Below are positions 47,746-61,008 of a DNA stretch of 64,000 bases, piece after piece. The position numbers and the translations under genes were made by a program. This DNA is from Acanthornis magna. Lineage: Eukaryota; Chordata; Aves; Passeriformes; Acanthizidae. The notes under the pieces are model-generated. The model did no database searches. It worked only from the letters and a program-made list of their open reading frames with translations, and was not told the origin of the DNA. Position 1 is the stretch's first letter, and each line of letters starts with the position of its first letter. The DNA is taken from the NCBI GenBank assembly GCA_036785705.1, contig JAWUZG010000970.1, positions 2,948,501-3,012,500 of the forward strand. Reading direction: 5' to 3'.

Positions 47746-48280
47746 TAAGATATAAGTGCTCTGTGGTTTGGTCAGGAAGGTACAGTGACTTAACATTTAC
47801 TAGTTGTATTGCCTATTCTTTTCCTTCTCCTCTCTTCTCTACTTCCTAGGCATAAACCTGAAGACTGAAGGGAAGTTCAGGAGAATATCACTGAATGGGT
47901 TATCACCTTATATAATTTTTTCTTTTACTTTTTAAAGCACTTCAATTTTAATTACTGGAAAAACAGACTACATATATGTATGATTTGTGTATATATTTAC
48001 TCAATACTGTGTTGATTTAATTTGAACTGTTTGGTGATTATAAATACTACTCTACCTTGCATTTTCTGCCTCATGAATATGATGAGTCATGACATAGCAC
48101 TTAACTAGATGGATGACTGTTATTATGAAGTGTTATGGCTGAATTATGCTTTTAGACAATAGCCATGGGGTACTGGCCTTTTAGTATTCTTTATGTTTGC
48201 TGAGACTTTCTAAATTGTTTCTCAGATAATACCTCTGAAATGCATTTGCTTGGTATTTACGAAGAATCACCTATGTGAAA
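47746..48280. other. Unannotated non-coding stretch
   Basis: Nothing recognised. Confidence 0.5.
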
Positions 48281-48470
48281 ATCATAGAGTAATAGAACAG
48301 TTTGGTTTGAAAGGCACAATAAAGGTTGTCGAGTTCCAATACCCCTGCCATGGATGGGGCCACCTTCCACTAGAATAGATTGCTCAGAGTCCTGTCCAAC
48401 CTAGCCTTGAACACTTCCAGAGATGGGACATCCACAATGTGTTCCAGTGCTTCATCATCCTCATTGTGAA
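48281..48470 (-). mobile_element. CR1 3'-tail fragment
   Basis: ATCATAGAGTAATAGAACAG, CCCCTGCCATGGATGGGG, CCAACCTAGCCTTGAACAC and TTCCAGAGATGGGACATCC are reversed CR1 3' sequence. Confidence 0.88.
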
Positions 48471-50783
48471 GGCCAATATATGGTCAAGAAGGCCAATATA
48501 TGGCGATGAAAGTCATCATAACTTCATAAGTAATTTACACTGGGGTTTCCATTTCATCCTTTCACACTCCAAACCTAGTGTTGTCTCAATCTTCTACTTC
48601 CTTTTGGCAACAGTAGCATTTCTGCTGTTGTCTGGCAGCATCAATATATACAGGAAAACGTGAAGGGCTCAAAATTACTTTAGTTTTCTTTTCCTGTTTT
48701 TTTCTACCTTAGAGTAACACAAAAGCTTGTGATGACAGAATCAGTAGATGGAAAGGGACCTGAAAGGAACAGGGATAAGATAGTGGACAGTACCACTTCC
48801 TCCTGTGAGTATTCTGAGTTAGTGCAGACCAAATTTATAGCAATAGCAGTTGATTTTAAATTTTGTCCTTTGGATTATGCATCATAGTGACATTTTAAGA
48901 TCCATGTTCAAAATTACTCCTGACAAGAAATTGCACTGTGAGGAGGTATATCCAGAGCACCCACTTTTGGGCAACTAATTTAGCTACCTCATTTCGGTTT
49001 TTTTCCACCTAACTTCTCCATCTTAGAATCCCTTTGATAAGAGTCATGAACTGGACTGCGCCCTGAAGAAGTTTCCTTCTCTCCATAGACCATGAAGAAA
49101 ATAGAGATGCTCTGATGGAGGCCCTGAAGGCTCTCTGAGTGATATGCTCAAAGCTGCACCTGTCGGATCTGGAATCTGTGCTTTCCTGAACCTGCATGGG
49201 GACTCGGATTGAATAAAGACCTCATTCCCTTGTAAAACACCTATATATGGGGTTTTACCCCAAATGTGAAACCTAATTCTCTCAAGGAAGAAATTACTCA
49301 GGTTTTGGATCCAGCTGAACAGAAGACAGCAAGATGAGAAGCTGTCAAGACCAAACCATGTCTTCATCTGTAGATTTAGCATTTGGAAAAATAGGTACTG
49401 CAATAAATTCTGGTAATCTTCCCTCACATTTAGACAAATCATTTGTGCTTTGAAAGCACAGTGTATACTAAGTAAAAACCTGGAACATTATTTGATCATT
49501 AGGAGGAAGTCAGTTGTACTGAATATAATTTCAGGTATGTGGGGAGGAGCAGAGACCTTGTGAGGAAACCAGCACAGTATTATTGAATGATTTCCTAGCA
49601 CCAGTGTACAAGTGTAAATGGGATATGTGAACACACGAGAGCAAAATGGCCCCTAATTGTGGCATTTCTGATGTTTGTAATGCTTGATTTTTATTACTCT
49701 GATGTTTTGTCTTTTTAACAAGCAGATAAGCATTGAGATAGAGGAGAAGAGGGACTATTAACACTATTTTAAAGTCTGCAATTTTTTTTTTTAATGGAAA
49801 TTTATGCAATGTGTCATAAAATCAAATTTTGGATTTTCTCCTGAATTTTATCTTTCCATGCCATCTGATGTGCAAAATCTATGGCCATGCAAGTTATGCT
49901 GGAGCATACTAAACTCATTCAAAATACTATGGTCTTGTTCAGCAGGTTAGGTGAGAAAGGTTTAGTAAAAACAGGAAGATACCTAAGAGATATCTTACAC
50001 CTCCTTACTTCTGCAACAGAGGGAGCACTCCCTAGGCTATTTTGAAGCAAAGTAAAACATGTTTATGCTAAACATTTATATTTTAAATCAATGTTATTTT
50101 TAACAAATTTGGCAAACTTTGGACAAACTTAGCTGTAAAAGCCCTTGCTCAATCAACTACAGTCATGTAGGAATAAGCAGTATATCCAGCTTCCAAGTGA
50201 AACCAGATCACCAAAAGGTTTGCCAGTCCTATGTATCTGCAAGATATAACACTGCATGTTCAGTCATGCAGGTGAGTCTCCACCCTCTTCAATGTGCTAT
50301 TTAGTTCTTGTTAGACATCAGCTTTTCCACACTGTAAATGATTGATGTATGAATGCAAAGTGTTTGAAAATGGTAGTACAGAGCCCATTTGTGTGTGCCT
50401 GTGGTCGTGTAAGTATACATAGAAGAGGCAACAAGTAATTAAAGGGAAAAAGAAAGAAAGAAAATACAAGGAAAGGAAAAAAGTAATTATTGTGGGGAGC
50501 AGAGGAGACACTATAGTTCCCAAGGCAACTAATCTTTTCTCTTTTTGTTAAACCCTAGAACTCATGCAGGCAAAGAGCAATCTCATATCTTCACAAACAT
50601 ATTCCTATTTTTTTGAAGAACAATCTCTGTCATTGAATAACAACTTAGCCCAAGATGTAATTTTTCTGTTTAAAGTGGGACAGATTGATGTTTCCAGTGA
50701 CAAAATATTATGTACTTTATGAACAGTATGCTCTCTTTAATCCATTTTATTTCAATTCCTGGAATTTTACTCATTTGAGTGGT
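48471..50783. other. Unannotated AT-rich non-coding stretch
   Basis: No gene recognised. A GAATAAAGACCTC motif near 49212 is the only suggestion of a further LTR and is not enough to call one. Confidence 0.5.
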
Positions 50784-50788
50784 ACCTC
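50784..50788. repeat. Probable target-site duplication ACCTC (left)
   Basis: Copy of 51373-51377, adjoining the TG end at 50789. Confidence 0.6.
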
Positions 50789-51372
50789 TGTTGTGATTTA
50801 ACCCCAGCCAGCAGCCAAGTCCCACACAGCTGCTCCCTCACTCCCCCACCAGTAGGATCAGAAACAGAATTGGAAGGGTAAAAGCTGGAAAACTCATGGG
50901 TAGAGATAAAGACAGTTTAATAAGGAAGGCAAAAGCCACACACGCAAGCAAAGCAAAACAAGGCACTCACTGCTTCCCATGGGCAGGCAGTTGTTCAGCC
51001 ATCCCCAGGAGAGCAGGGCCCCACCTCATGTTACCATTACATGGAAATATAAATGCCATCACTCCAAATATCCCTTCCTCCTTCTTCCTCCCACTTTATA
51101 TACTGAGCATGATGTAATGTGGTCTGCAATACCCCTCAGATCAGTTAGGGTGGCCTCGCCTGTCCTTCCTGTGTCTCCTCCCAAGCTCCCAAGAGCCCCC
51201 ACATTCCCTGCCAGTGTGGCAGTACAGAAAGCAGAAAAGGCCTTGGCTCTCTGCTCAACAATAACAAAAACATCTCTATATTATCAACCCTGGGCTCAGC
51301 ACAAATCCAAAACATAGCCCCATACTAGCTTCTATGAAGAAAACTAACTCTACCTCAGCCAAAACCAGCATT
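50789..51372 (-). mobile_element. Solo LTR, minus orientation (584 bp)
   Basis: The plus strand starts TGTTGTGATTTAACCCCAGC and ends CCAAAACCAGCATT. The sense strand runs from CTGGTTTTGGCTGAGGTAG through a TATA-like AGTATATAAAG (near 51092-51102) to AGACAGTTTAATA-type sequence reversed near 50911-50925 and a U5 ending in GGGGTTAAATCACAACA. ACCTC flanks both sides; the last bases of the right end have mutated away from CA. It is the best preserved member of its family here. Open frames at 50896-51317 lie inside it and are not genes. Confidence 0.8.
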
Positions 51373-51377
51373 ACCTC
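51373..51377. repeat. Probable target-site duplication ACCTC (right)
   Basis: Pairs with 50784-50788. Confidence 0.6.
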
Positions 51378-54300
51378 CCAGAAGGCAAGTGTGATTAAAA
51401 AAATTAATGTCAGAATGAAAAATCTGATCTACTCACTGATCTAGTTACTAAGGTGTTGTAGTCTCGTCTTTTTTTTACATAAACCAGTTAAGTGTTACTA
51501 CAAAATCCCACGTGTAGAACTGTGATAATGTTAATAAATTATATTACTCAAATACAGTAGACCCTTACTCATTCTGTCACCTTAAGCTAGCAAACATTGT
51601 GATTGGTATCATGAATAGATGATTCTATACATATTCAAAACCTCAGTCTCTTTTCTTGAGCTATTTTTGTTTCATGCATATGTGTGTGCACATGCACAAC
51701 CAGGTTTAACTCACAGCAAAGGAGAAAGGGTGCTATTCATTTCTGACTTCAAAACCACATTCCAGCTGCATTAAAAAACCCCTACTTCCCTTTCTGCAGT
51801 ATGTTTAATGTGAATATATGAACAAAAGAGCCAAAATTCAGTGATCTTTCTAAGGTTTCCTTAGTTATTCCTATTGAATTCTTGCTTTTTGGGAACTAGC
51901 TCAGAAATGTAGAGGACACATGTAGAGCAACTGAACTGATGGCAAGGACAGGTTGGAGCATCCAACTCATGAAAATGTAATAAATATAACTAGAATGAAA
52001 ACAAACTTAAGGCAATGCAAGGAACCTGTTTTAGAAAGCCATTTGGGGTTTTTTGAAGTTCTTGCACGTGTTTTTCCAGCCTTCTGGAGGACAGATGGAC
52101 TTCAATATGAACTTATATAAGTGGGATTTTTGGTTATCACTCATCTGCTCTGCAAGGACTCTAAATTAACTCAGTGATGTCTTACTAGATTGTGGCTCAA
52201 GACATTTTAATGGAGAAGACTAACCGGGATGGAAGTGAATGAACTGCCCACAGCCTTAAACTGTGGACAGGCTATGAAGTGTAGATGGAACCCCAAATGT
52301 CTTGACCTTATAGTCCTGGTCCCTGATCACTAAACAACACAGTTTTCATTAATTTATACTATACTTTGGATTTTAAAGGACACATGCTTATTTTAAGGCT
52401 GTATTAATAACAGGAGGCAAATAAGGGCGTCCTCACTGTTCATTACACTCAATGCTTCCACCTGTTGCTGATTTTCCTGGAGAATATTAAATCTGACTGC
52501 AGTAATATAGGCCCACCAAATCAGCAACATGCTAGTGGCAATCCACTAACAATATTTATACCACCATATCTGTGATTGCCTTAGTCCAATGCAGTGAGTA
52601 AAACATGGAGTGTTTCTTTCTTTTCTTTCTACAAGACTTTCTTTGCTAAAAACCCCTGACTTAGAAAAGAGTCCAAAAACTCATTATTAAACTTAAAGGC
52701 TACTACTAGGAATTGGTAATGTTGCTTTAGTGTACTGTTCCCATCAAATTTAGAAACACTGTTAAGCATAATCTGGTGACTTCCATTTCTATATGAACTT
52801 TTCATACGCTGCTGAATGGAAATATTCAAGTAATGGACCAGAATTTATAGCTGTTCTTGCAATATCAGCACAGATTAATAACATGGGGAAAGCAATATCC
52901 CTTTAATAAAACAAAGGCTTAGGACACTAGGATCAGGGTTGAGAGACCAGGAGCCATCTTATCCCATTAATTATCTTAATTTAGTAATATGAAAACATTA
53001 ATAGAAATAAAGGGAGCAGTATATGTAGAAAGAGCAACATTATTGCTTACTGCTTAGGGCAAATTTGTGCTGTTAAATTTCATATTTATACTTGACAATA
53101 GCCTTTCATATATTTAGCAATTTCATCTAGAAATCTAGAATTAACCAGATCACACAGAGATTGAAGAGTTAGAAAATTTTTGGAACTTATGCCACGGATC
53201 CTTTAAATAAATGAGAGATTTTTCATCAACTTGTGTAACCTTAGAATCAGGCTGTCAATGCAGAGGTGTATTCAAAGTAAACTTGGCCGTTTTGTTAAGG
53301 TCAAAACATTACTGTTATTTTCTTCTACTATCATTTTGCCCTGTTATGTCCTATGTCTTCTACTGGCAATTATGACTATTGAGGAAGTATTCAAAAGCAT
53401 GGAAAGTTATAGGATTTTCATTATGATAGATATCTTTCATATACAGATTAATAACTCATGTTCTCCTCTGTTTACAATAAAGTAATTAACTTTCAGCTAA
53501 TATTAAATGAAGTTTAGATTCCACTTGCACCAGAAGAGCACATCAGAGGAAGGAAAGATGTAGATATATCTAGATATTTCCAAGATAGCATCAAAACTCA
53601 GGGCATGAATTAATTCTTTTCTAGTTCTTGCACTGGCAAATTTTTACCAAGAAAATGCTGTTAACACAGACCTGCCCTTACTCATGCATCTATCTAGAAG
53701 AACCTTAAATCCTTACTCTGATTTTGAGAGAATTCAGTATGGAATGTTCTCTTGGGTTGGCAGAAAATGTAGAAATGAGGTATTAAAAAAAAAAAAAAAA
53801 AGAGAAGAAGAAAACAATCCACTTTAGAAGATAAAGATATATAGTATTGGAGTACAAACATATTGGGGAATATGCTCTCAACTGTCTAGGAAGTCTGGAT
53901 GAGAGTAGGGGATCCTAAAATACTTCAGAAACATATTTCAACTATTATTTTTTTCTGTATTTCCAAAGGCTGAAACCATGTCAGTCTAGGCAATACAGTT
54001 GCAATAGTAAAACTGACCCCTGCTAATCTAAGCAGGTAAAAATCAAAGTGCCATGTAATGAGGTAAGAAGGCTAGGGAGGAAGAACAAGTTTCTCACTGA
54101 TATGCTAAAGTATACTTTACTGAACATTCCATATTTCCACCATTTTAATTTAAATAAGAAAACCAGGTATATGAAAAAAGCCCCAATTTTAAAATCTGCT
54201 TTTCTTTTCAAAATAAGACAATATGCAGAGAACAACATATTTAGAAAATTCATGTTCTTAAAATTAAAGTGGGCAAAATCTTTATGACTCCCAAGCTGAC

Positions 54301-56489
54301 ACTGTCTTATGGAAAACACTCTGTAATTTGGAAAGCAGACAAGATTTTTAAAGAAAGGATTTTGAAAATAAAGTATTTTTCAAAATCAATTCTGAATTGC
54401 ATTAATGCATAATAATTTTTATGTGGTGCTTGCACCTGAATTTGGCTAACTTTACTTGGATTTTTCTGTGTTGTTTTCGTTCTGTTTTTTGATTTCAAAT
54501 ATAGATAAGCCCTAACACTGCCTACAGAGATTTTGCTATACAAGCATAGCATTATTTTTTCCTTTCACGTCAAAAAATAAAATTACTCCTTTTTCCTTCA
54601 AAAAACTCAAGTCCTGGTTACAAATTAGTATGACAATTAAATCTATATTTCTCCTAGGGGATTTTCTAACTGGAATTTTGTCCTGAGATACTTGGCTGCC
54701 AGTAGAAACTGTGGCTGGAAGTGCTAGGACATCACTAAGTAACAATAGAACCAGGCTACAAATAAAACTCAAAAATTTGTATCTCAGAAGGGACTTCTAA
54801 AGAATATACAGAATAACATTTATAAAGTTATTAATTGGCATGTAATTACCTAGTGTTAGGAAGTGCTTATACTGGGCCTTGTTTCAGCTTCAGCTGTTAA
54901 GTGCTGAAATCAGATAGTACATAAGGTGTCCCAAGCCCCAGAACAATGATGGTGTCCACATGTCCCTGGAGCCTCTTGGCAGTTTCTTGGCAGAACTCCT
55001 ACTGGACTTGCAGGACAACCAGGTGGTTTCATAATTGATCTGATATGGATAATGTCCTTGCGTATTTGCAGGTCACTCGTTTTCATGTGCAAACTAAACC
55101 AGCATAGGGTAGGATTTCTCATAAAAAATAAATCCATACATTCCTTAAAAGTAATGCACTTGTAACCCTGTTTAGTATTTTACCAGTAGTCATTAGTAGA
55201 GAAACAATTTGCCATTACTACTCTTTGGATCCTCATAATAGTAATTCATTGTACAACTATAAAAGCTTTCTTTATAAATGTCATTTAAATGGTACAGCGA
55301 CCCTGAGGAACAGACTCTGGGAGACTATGGTGAGTTTGAGTAATTTCAGCATTAAGAAACAGCCAATCCATTGCCATGGGGTGACCATCTTTTAGTGCTG
55401 CTGCAGCTTTCTAAATTCTATGACCTGGCTCAAAGCCTGATCACAAAGGCTTCAGGATTTTGGCAGGTGTGTTGTTTTACTGTTGCTTTCCTGGCATTAC
55501 TTTGTCAGTGGCTTTACCCATCAGTGAGAGATGGGCTAGAAGTCAATTACATTCCCACTCTTTCCAAGATGGCAATTCAGAAAAATGGACCCTGAAACCA
55601 TACTGTTCCTGATGTGTAATTTGTAAAAGCCCTTTTGTTTTTTGTACGTCCTTTTCGTTTGTTTTGCTCAATGTAACAATTTCATGAGAGCAGTAGTATT
55701 TAGGGATTTCTTGGCCCAGTCTTCCATACTTGGGAGGTTTGGATGGCTCAGAAAACCAGGAATTTCTGAGGCCAAAGCCTCCTACACTCATATACTTAAA
55801 AATTAATGTCTGAAACATAATATTGCACTGACAGGAGACATTGTCTTTAAATGACACTAAGATTAGTGGTGATGTCACTACAAGGAAAGTGGGAGGGAAA
55901 GCGACTAGGCTCCCTGAACTATATGGGTCTGTAGGAAGAGGCTGTAGCTAAGTAAACATGTCATTGATGTTTAATAAAGGTATGTTACCCACCTCATTAT
56001 TATTAATTTCTTAAAATGAAACTAATCATAGTTCTGTATTCATGGGTCATCTTAGCCTGGCAAAATGCCTCCTTTTTCTCTACTTTATTTATGTGGCAGA
56101 CGTGTGGCACATTCTGTGTGGAGAAAAATAGAGCATTCAGTAAAAACTCCTTCTTCTCCTTGCTATTAAGAATAGGAAATTTCTTAAACTTGTTTTGATT
56201 TGAACATGAATTCTTTGTCAGTTCTAAAGACTTCAACGTTTTTTTATATCTCCTTGGGAAAATGACAACTGAATTTAGTTGTAAAATTTATAACCTTCTT
56301 GTTGCACAGAGGGAATTTAAAAAAAAAAGGGAATAGCAGCTCAGTAGCAACAGCGTTTTTTAGCACTATGTAGGTTGGTAGATTATATTTGACAACAGAT
56401 GTCTATAATAGAGACTGTACAATCAGTGGTTTTAAGCAGAAAGACTAAATGTGTATGCACATAAAGGTGGAGGTGGTTGCACAGCCATA
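51378..56489. other. Unannotated AT-rich non-coding stretch
   Basis: No gene or identifiable repeat recognised. It includes an A run near 53785-53801. Confidence 0.5.
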
Positions 56490-57440
56490 TGTAGGTAGCA
56501 AACAGAACCACAGTAGGTTGAAAAGCACCATGGAAAGTCTCTGCTCCAAACTCCAGCTCCAAGCAGGGCCAATGCTGACTTGAGACTAGGTTGCTCAGGG
56601 CTTTATCCGCTTAAGTCTTGAAGACCGTTAAGGTTGGAGACTTTAAAACCTCTCCAGGCAGACTGTTCCAACAGTCTGATTCTCCTCATAGGGGAAAAGT
56701 TTCATCAAATGGAACTCTTTTGTTTCTGTTTATATCTGTTTTATCTCATCTGATACCAGCAGCAGTTGTTCCATAGCTATCCAGACATGCCATGTCTCTG
56801 TGTACACATTACAGCTCACCTCAGTTTGGAATACTCTACAAACTTGATGAGAGGACACTCCATTTCCTCCAGGTAATTGATAAATGCATTAAACTACTAT
56901 GGATTCCTGTACTTTGCTTTTAACCAGTGTCCAGTGCCCTTTTAAACCACTTTTTACCCATCTAGTAGTCAACCTATCTTGGTCTTAAAGATGCTTTGAG
57001 AGATCATGTAGAAAGCCTTGCTCTTGTCAAGATAGTTGACATCCACTGCTCACTCCTCATGTATAAATTTAGTTCTTTCATCTGGAAGTCAATCAGGTAG
57101 ATCTTGTAATATTAATTCCTAGTAAATGCATGCTGGTTACCATTCCAGTTACCTTTTAATTCCTTCAACTGCCCAGAATGTGCATCAAGAGTACTCATTC
57201 TGTGATTTTTTCAAAGATGATAGTGTCACGGTGACATCTTGCAGCTTTCTTAGCACCCCAGATACATCTCATTAGGTGCAATGGACTTGCACAGGATGAA
57301 TGTATCAAGAAATCCCTGACTTAATCCTTTTCCACTCCTGGTAGATTGTCTCTTCCTTGAACATTATCTCCTGGCAGAAAGACTTCAGAGACTTTGTTGG
57401 TAAAGGCGAAGGCAAAGCTGTGCTATATTGTTATGCAAAT
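56490..57440 (-). mobile_element. Old CR1-like LINE remnant, minus strand
   Basis: Ordered, diverged matches to reversed CR1 ORF2 and 3' sequence: AGGTTGCTCAGGGC, GGAGACTTTAAAACCTC, GGCAGACTGTTCCAACAG, GAAAGCCTTGCTCTTGTCAAGATAG with GACATCCACTGCTC, and AGTAAATGCATGCTGGTTACC. Many indels and no frame; clearly older than the other CR1 pieces. The limits are approximate. Confidence 0.6.
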
Positions 57441-57709
57441 AAATATTGCAATTCTCAGGAATGAAGGGTGAAACTGCTGCTAAAAGTCTAAGACCCTACG
57501 GTAAAATGTATTCATTTTACCAGAGAACAACAGTGCTGCCTAAAACTTCATGTTTTTGGAAATAAGAAACTAAGGTGGTTAACTTTTTTTTCCATATAAA
57601 ATTGGGTCTTTAGTGCATGCTCTGAAGCATGAGGGATGTAAGATTTGAGTATGCTTTGAGTGAAAAGTGAGTCCTGGAGATGTTGAGTACAGCACAATTA
57701 ACATATTTT
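57441..57709. other. Unannotated non-coding stretch
   Basis: Nothing recognised. Confidence 0.5.
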
Positions 57710-57930
57710 CCTAGAATGGTTTGAATTGTAATGGACCTTAAAGTTAATGTAGTTCCAAACCCCCTGCAATGGGCAGGGACACCTCCCACTAGACCAGGTT
57801 GTTCAGAGCCCCATCCAACCTGGCCTTGAACACTTCCAGGGATGGGGCAGCCACAGCTTCTCTGGGCCACATGCTCCAGTGTCTCACCATCCTCAGCTCA
57901 TAGTAGAGACTTAATCTGTCAATGACTGTT
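57710..57930 (-). mobile_element. CR1 3'-end fragment
   Basis: CTAGAATGGTTTGAATTG is followed by the highly typical CCCATCCAACCTGGCC, TTGAACACTTCCAGGGATGG and CATGCTCCAGTGTCTCACC. The minus strand still encodes PREAVAAPSLEVFKARLDGA, the C-terminal end of CR1 ORF2. Confidence 0.92.
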
Positions 57931-59415
57931 TTGAGATTGTATCTTTGCAAGCACAATAGGAATGCATGAAGCCAAATACAAGTTAATCTAGGAAGAATAA
58001 TAATGGCAGGCACTGTTTATGAGACCTAGCATGATTACGTATTCTCTTAAGATCACACATTAACCCTGCAATATAAATATAATGAAATATCTATGCTCTT
58101 ATACATCTCTGAGGATCTAAAAGATATTAGAACAAAGGTGCAGTATAAAGGAAAACATAACTTAAAATGTACCAGCGAGGTTAATGTCCACAAAAAAATT
58201 TTATTACTTGCTTGAAAGGAATTTAAGATATTGCACTTCCCTTCTCACGTAACTATTCATTTGTCCACTTTTATTTGCTGACGTTTTTCTCTATGCCTCT
58301 ATAGTGTCTTAATGAAACTTTTGTGAAACATTGCAAAACCTTTTTATAAGGAATATATTTCCTTCTCCAGTTACATCTGAAATGGTGGTTTGAAAAATAG
58401 GGTCTAGCTAAAGCATACAACTGCTACCTTAGTCTGCAAAATATTACCATAGTTTTGTGATTGAGGTCTGACATAGTTGCAATAAAATACCCCCATTGCA
58501 GGTGTACTGCCCCTGTGTAAGAGGTTTTGACAATAAAATGGTGCATTGAGAATCCATCTCTGTTAAAGACAAGATGATGATATGTGCAGGGCATGACCAG
58601 TATAAATGTTGAGATTAAGTTGATTTGGCACTTCAGAGTCAAATTCCAAGGTATGTCAGAAGCTAAACTGTACCTTCAGGAACCATCAATCTGCATTAGG
58701 ATTCATATCAGTATTTAGATCTCAATGATCTCCTTAATCTAGATCTCATTTTTTGTGCATTTTCTTTTTGTATGACAACAGATCTTTTTCAAAATTCAAT
58801 AATAACTTGTCTATCTGTTAGGTTTTGTGCATCTGTATGCAAAAGAAAGTTTCTAATATTGGATCAGAAAAATTTTCTTCTTATTGCAATAGAAAACATA
58901 CTAATAACTTCCATTGTTATTGTATGATAAGGAACACATGGGTTGCAGAAAATCTGAAATTCTATTGTATCTTGGCTGATCCATATTCTGCCACATCTGC
59001 ATGCACAGTGCTATGGCCTTGTGAATAAAGAGGAAGAAACAATTTGGGAATTGGATAGCTCACTGTTGCAGAAACTATCAGAGACAGGATATATATACTG
59101 TCTTGCTAAACTGAATAGAACAAAACAGCTTTCCATGGAAGAGCACTGTAAAGATAACCATGTGTCAAGCCATTCAGCAGTCAGAAGGGAACATCCAAGC
59201 TCAAGTAATGAATGTTTCTTTCGAAGTTTGTGGTGTATATGTGAAAATGGTTTAAAGTAGAAACTCTCTTTCTGTGGAACAATGAAAGTATTAAGATCCA
59301 ATCAAGAACAATATTGACCCATTTTTTATATCAGTGTATGTGCATTTTAGGGTTTTCATTTTCCTACTATACCATTTTAATTTAGCCTCTTAGTATGAAA
59401 AAAAAAAAGCAGATA
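57931..59415. other. Unannotated AT-rich non-coding stretch
   Basis: Nothing recognised. Confidence 0.5.
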
Positions 59416-59421
59416 CCAAAA
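59416..59421. repeat. Target-site duplication CCAAAA (left)
   Basis: Exact copy of 59968-59973, adjoining the LTR start at 59422. Confidence 0.88.
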
Positions 59422-59967
59422 TGTTGCAGTGGTTAAAGCCCAGAGAGTTCCTTCCCCCCTGAGAAAGCTGGGGAGACCCAGGGACTAAAACCCCCCTGGG
59501 GTGGAGTTGAGGGTGGATTGCCCCAGGGAAGGGTTGAGTTCATTATTTGCTCTGCCCTCAGTCCAGGACTGTATTCGTAATTCCCTCTCCTTCCTTCCTC
59601 CTTCCTGATTGGTCCCTGTCCCTTTGTCCCTCCCTGGTTCCTCCCCCATGCCATTCCGAGATTGGTTGTAACCCTCAGAATAAAAGTCTGATGCCCGGCT
59701 GAGACCCGGGCTCTCTCGCCCTTGACCTGAACGCTGACCACCGTGTGACTGCCTGTCTGATTGGGGTCCGGGCGGGAGAACACTCTCTTTTGCAGCACTC
59801 CGGCTTTTGGGACAGCGTGGCTGCCATCCTAGGGGGGAGCGGGAGACGGCTAGGGGAGACGGTCCCTGACTGCAGTGGACCTGGGACCCAGGGACACTAG
59901 CAGACACCGCTGACGAGCTGCTGACCGACCCTGGTGGCCAGCTGGTCCTGCCCATGATAACGGCACA
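59422..59967 (+). mobile_element. Solo LTR, 546 bp, 6-bp duplication
   Basis: Starts TGTTGCAGTGGTTAAAGCC and ends CATGATAACGGCACA, directly between two CCAAAA copies. GATTGGTCC and GATTGGTTG (reversed CCAAT boxes), then AGAATAAAAGTC (near 59678) as a TATA or poly(A)-type element, set the plus orientation. GC-rich and CpG-containing compared with its flanks, so probably young. The 6-bp duplication fits class II. The minus-strand open frames at 59433-59976 lie inside it and are not genes. Confidence 0.88.
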
Positions 59968-59973
59968 CCAAAA
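59968..59973. repeat. Target-site duplication CCAAAA (right)
   Basis: Pairs with 59416-59421. Confidence 0.88.
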
Positions 59974-60463
59974 CAAACCAGAATTATTTTCTTCTGCTTA
60001 ACCTATAACTTCCTGTACTTTTGCTCTTGTTTCTTCATATCCCATTACTCCAATAATAAGAGACTTGCTTTTGCCATTGAAATAAAACAAGAAAACCGTG
60101 GAGGTTTAACTGCTGATTTCTTCTGCTGTAGAAGTCTAGTGAGATCCTAATGTAAGGCTGTCAGCATAAGGGTGATCTGTGCTGTTTTAGAAATTAATAT
60201 TATGACCTGTCCTAAAGTACCACTATAGGTATATAATAACAATGTCCTCACCATTCTCTTTATTTACAATACTCCTCAGTGTAGATAGGGATTGTTAATA
60301 TCTTCAGGGCTACTTTCAGCAACAGGAGATTGCTTCTGAGATGAGAAAAAATGGAATGTGAAAGCAGATGTTTAATCTAGAAGATCCCATCAGAGGGAGA
60401 CCAACTAGTGAGTACCATTTGTGCACCAGAAGAGCCAAAGTTCCACCTACTTGAGCAACAAAA
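59974..60463. other. Unannotated non-coding stretch
   Basis: Nothing recognised. Confidence 0.5.
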
Positions 60464-60501
60464 ATAAAAAAAAATAAAAAATAAAAAAAAAAAAAAAAAA
60501 A
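60464..60501. repeat. A-rich simple repeat
   Basis: A runs interrupted by three single T, the last run about 19 bases. Confidence 0.9.
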
Positions 60502-61008
60502 TCCCCGTATTTAGTATATGCTGAATTTGATGTAAGGCTTTCATATGCATTGAGCTTGTGTTGTCAGATTTTCTTACACATCTGAGTCTGTGCACCTATA
60601 CTAGTGCCATCCATTAACTGTGAAATATGCTTTACTACCCCCCATTTGCAGTTGACATCGGAGGCACTGTACCTGGGCTTATTTCTTGGGCAAAATGCAA
60701 AATGCTCTTCCAAGTTCCCTTCTTTCATGAAAAGCAGTCAACTTCTAATACCGGGTATAGTCTCTTCTTAAGACTATGTTGAAATAACAGGAAAGGCAGG
60801 CCAGAAAGAAGCAAGAAATAGTAGTATTTCTACTGGCAGGCATGGGGCTTTTCCTCATCAATGCTGTAGTTAAGCTCTAAACACACTGACAGATCTGACA
60901 AGCTAGGAACTATATACAAGGAGTTGCAGATTTGTTCTTCTCACCATTTCTTACTTATAGACAAATTCTAAGCTCAAAAACCTAACAACACTAAATTAGA
61001 AAACATTT

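Noticed and set aside
49040..49260. Possible LTR fragment around GAATAAAGACCTC
   Set aside because: One poly(A)-type motif only; no ends, target duplication or match to the other LTRs in the window.
59433..59976. Two minus-strand open frames of 121 and 163 codons
   Set aside because: Entirely inside a solo LTR with exact target duplications, on the strand opposite its transcription.
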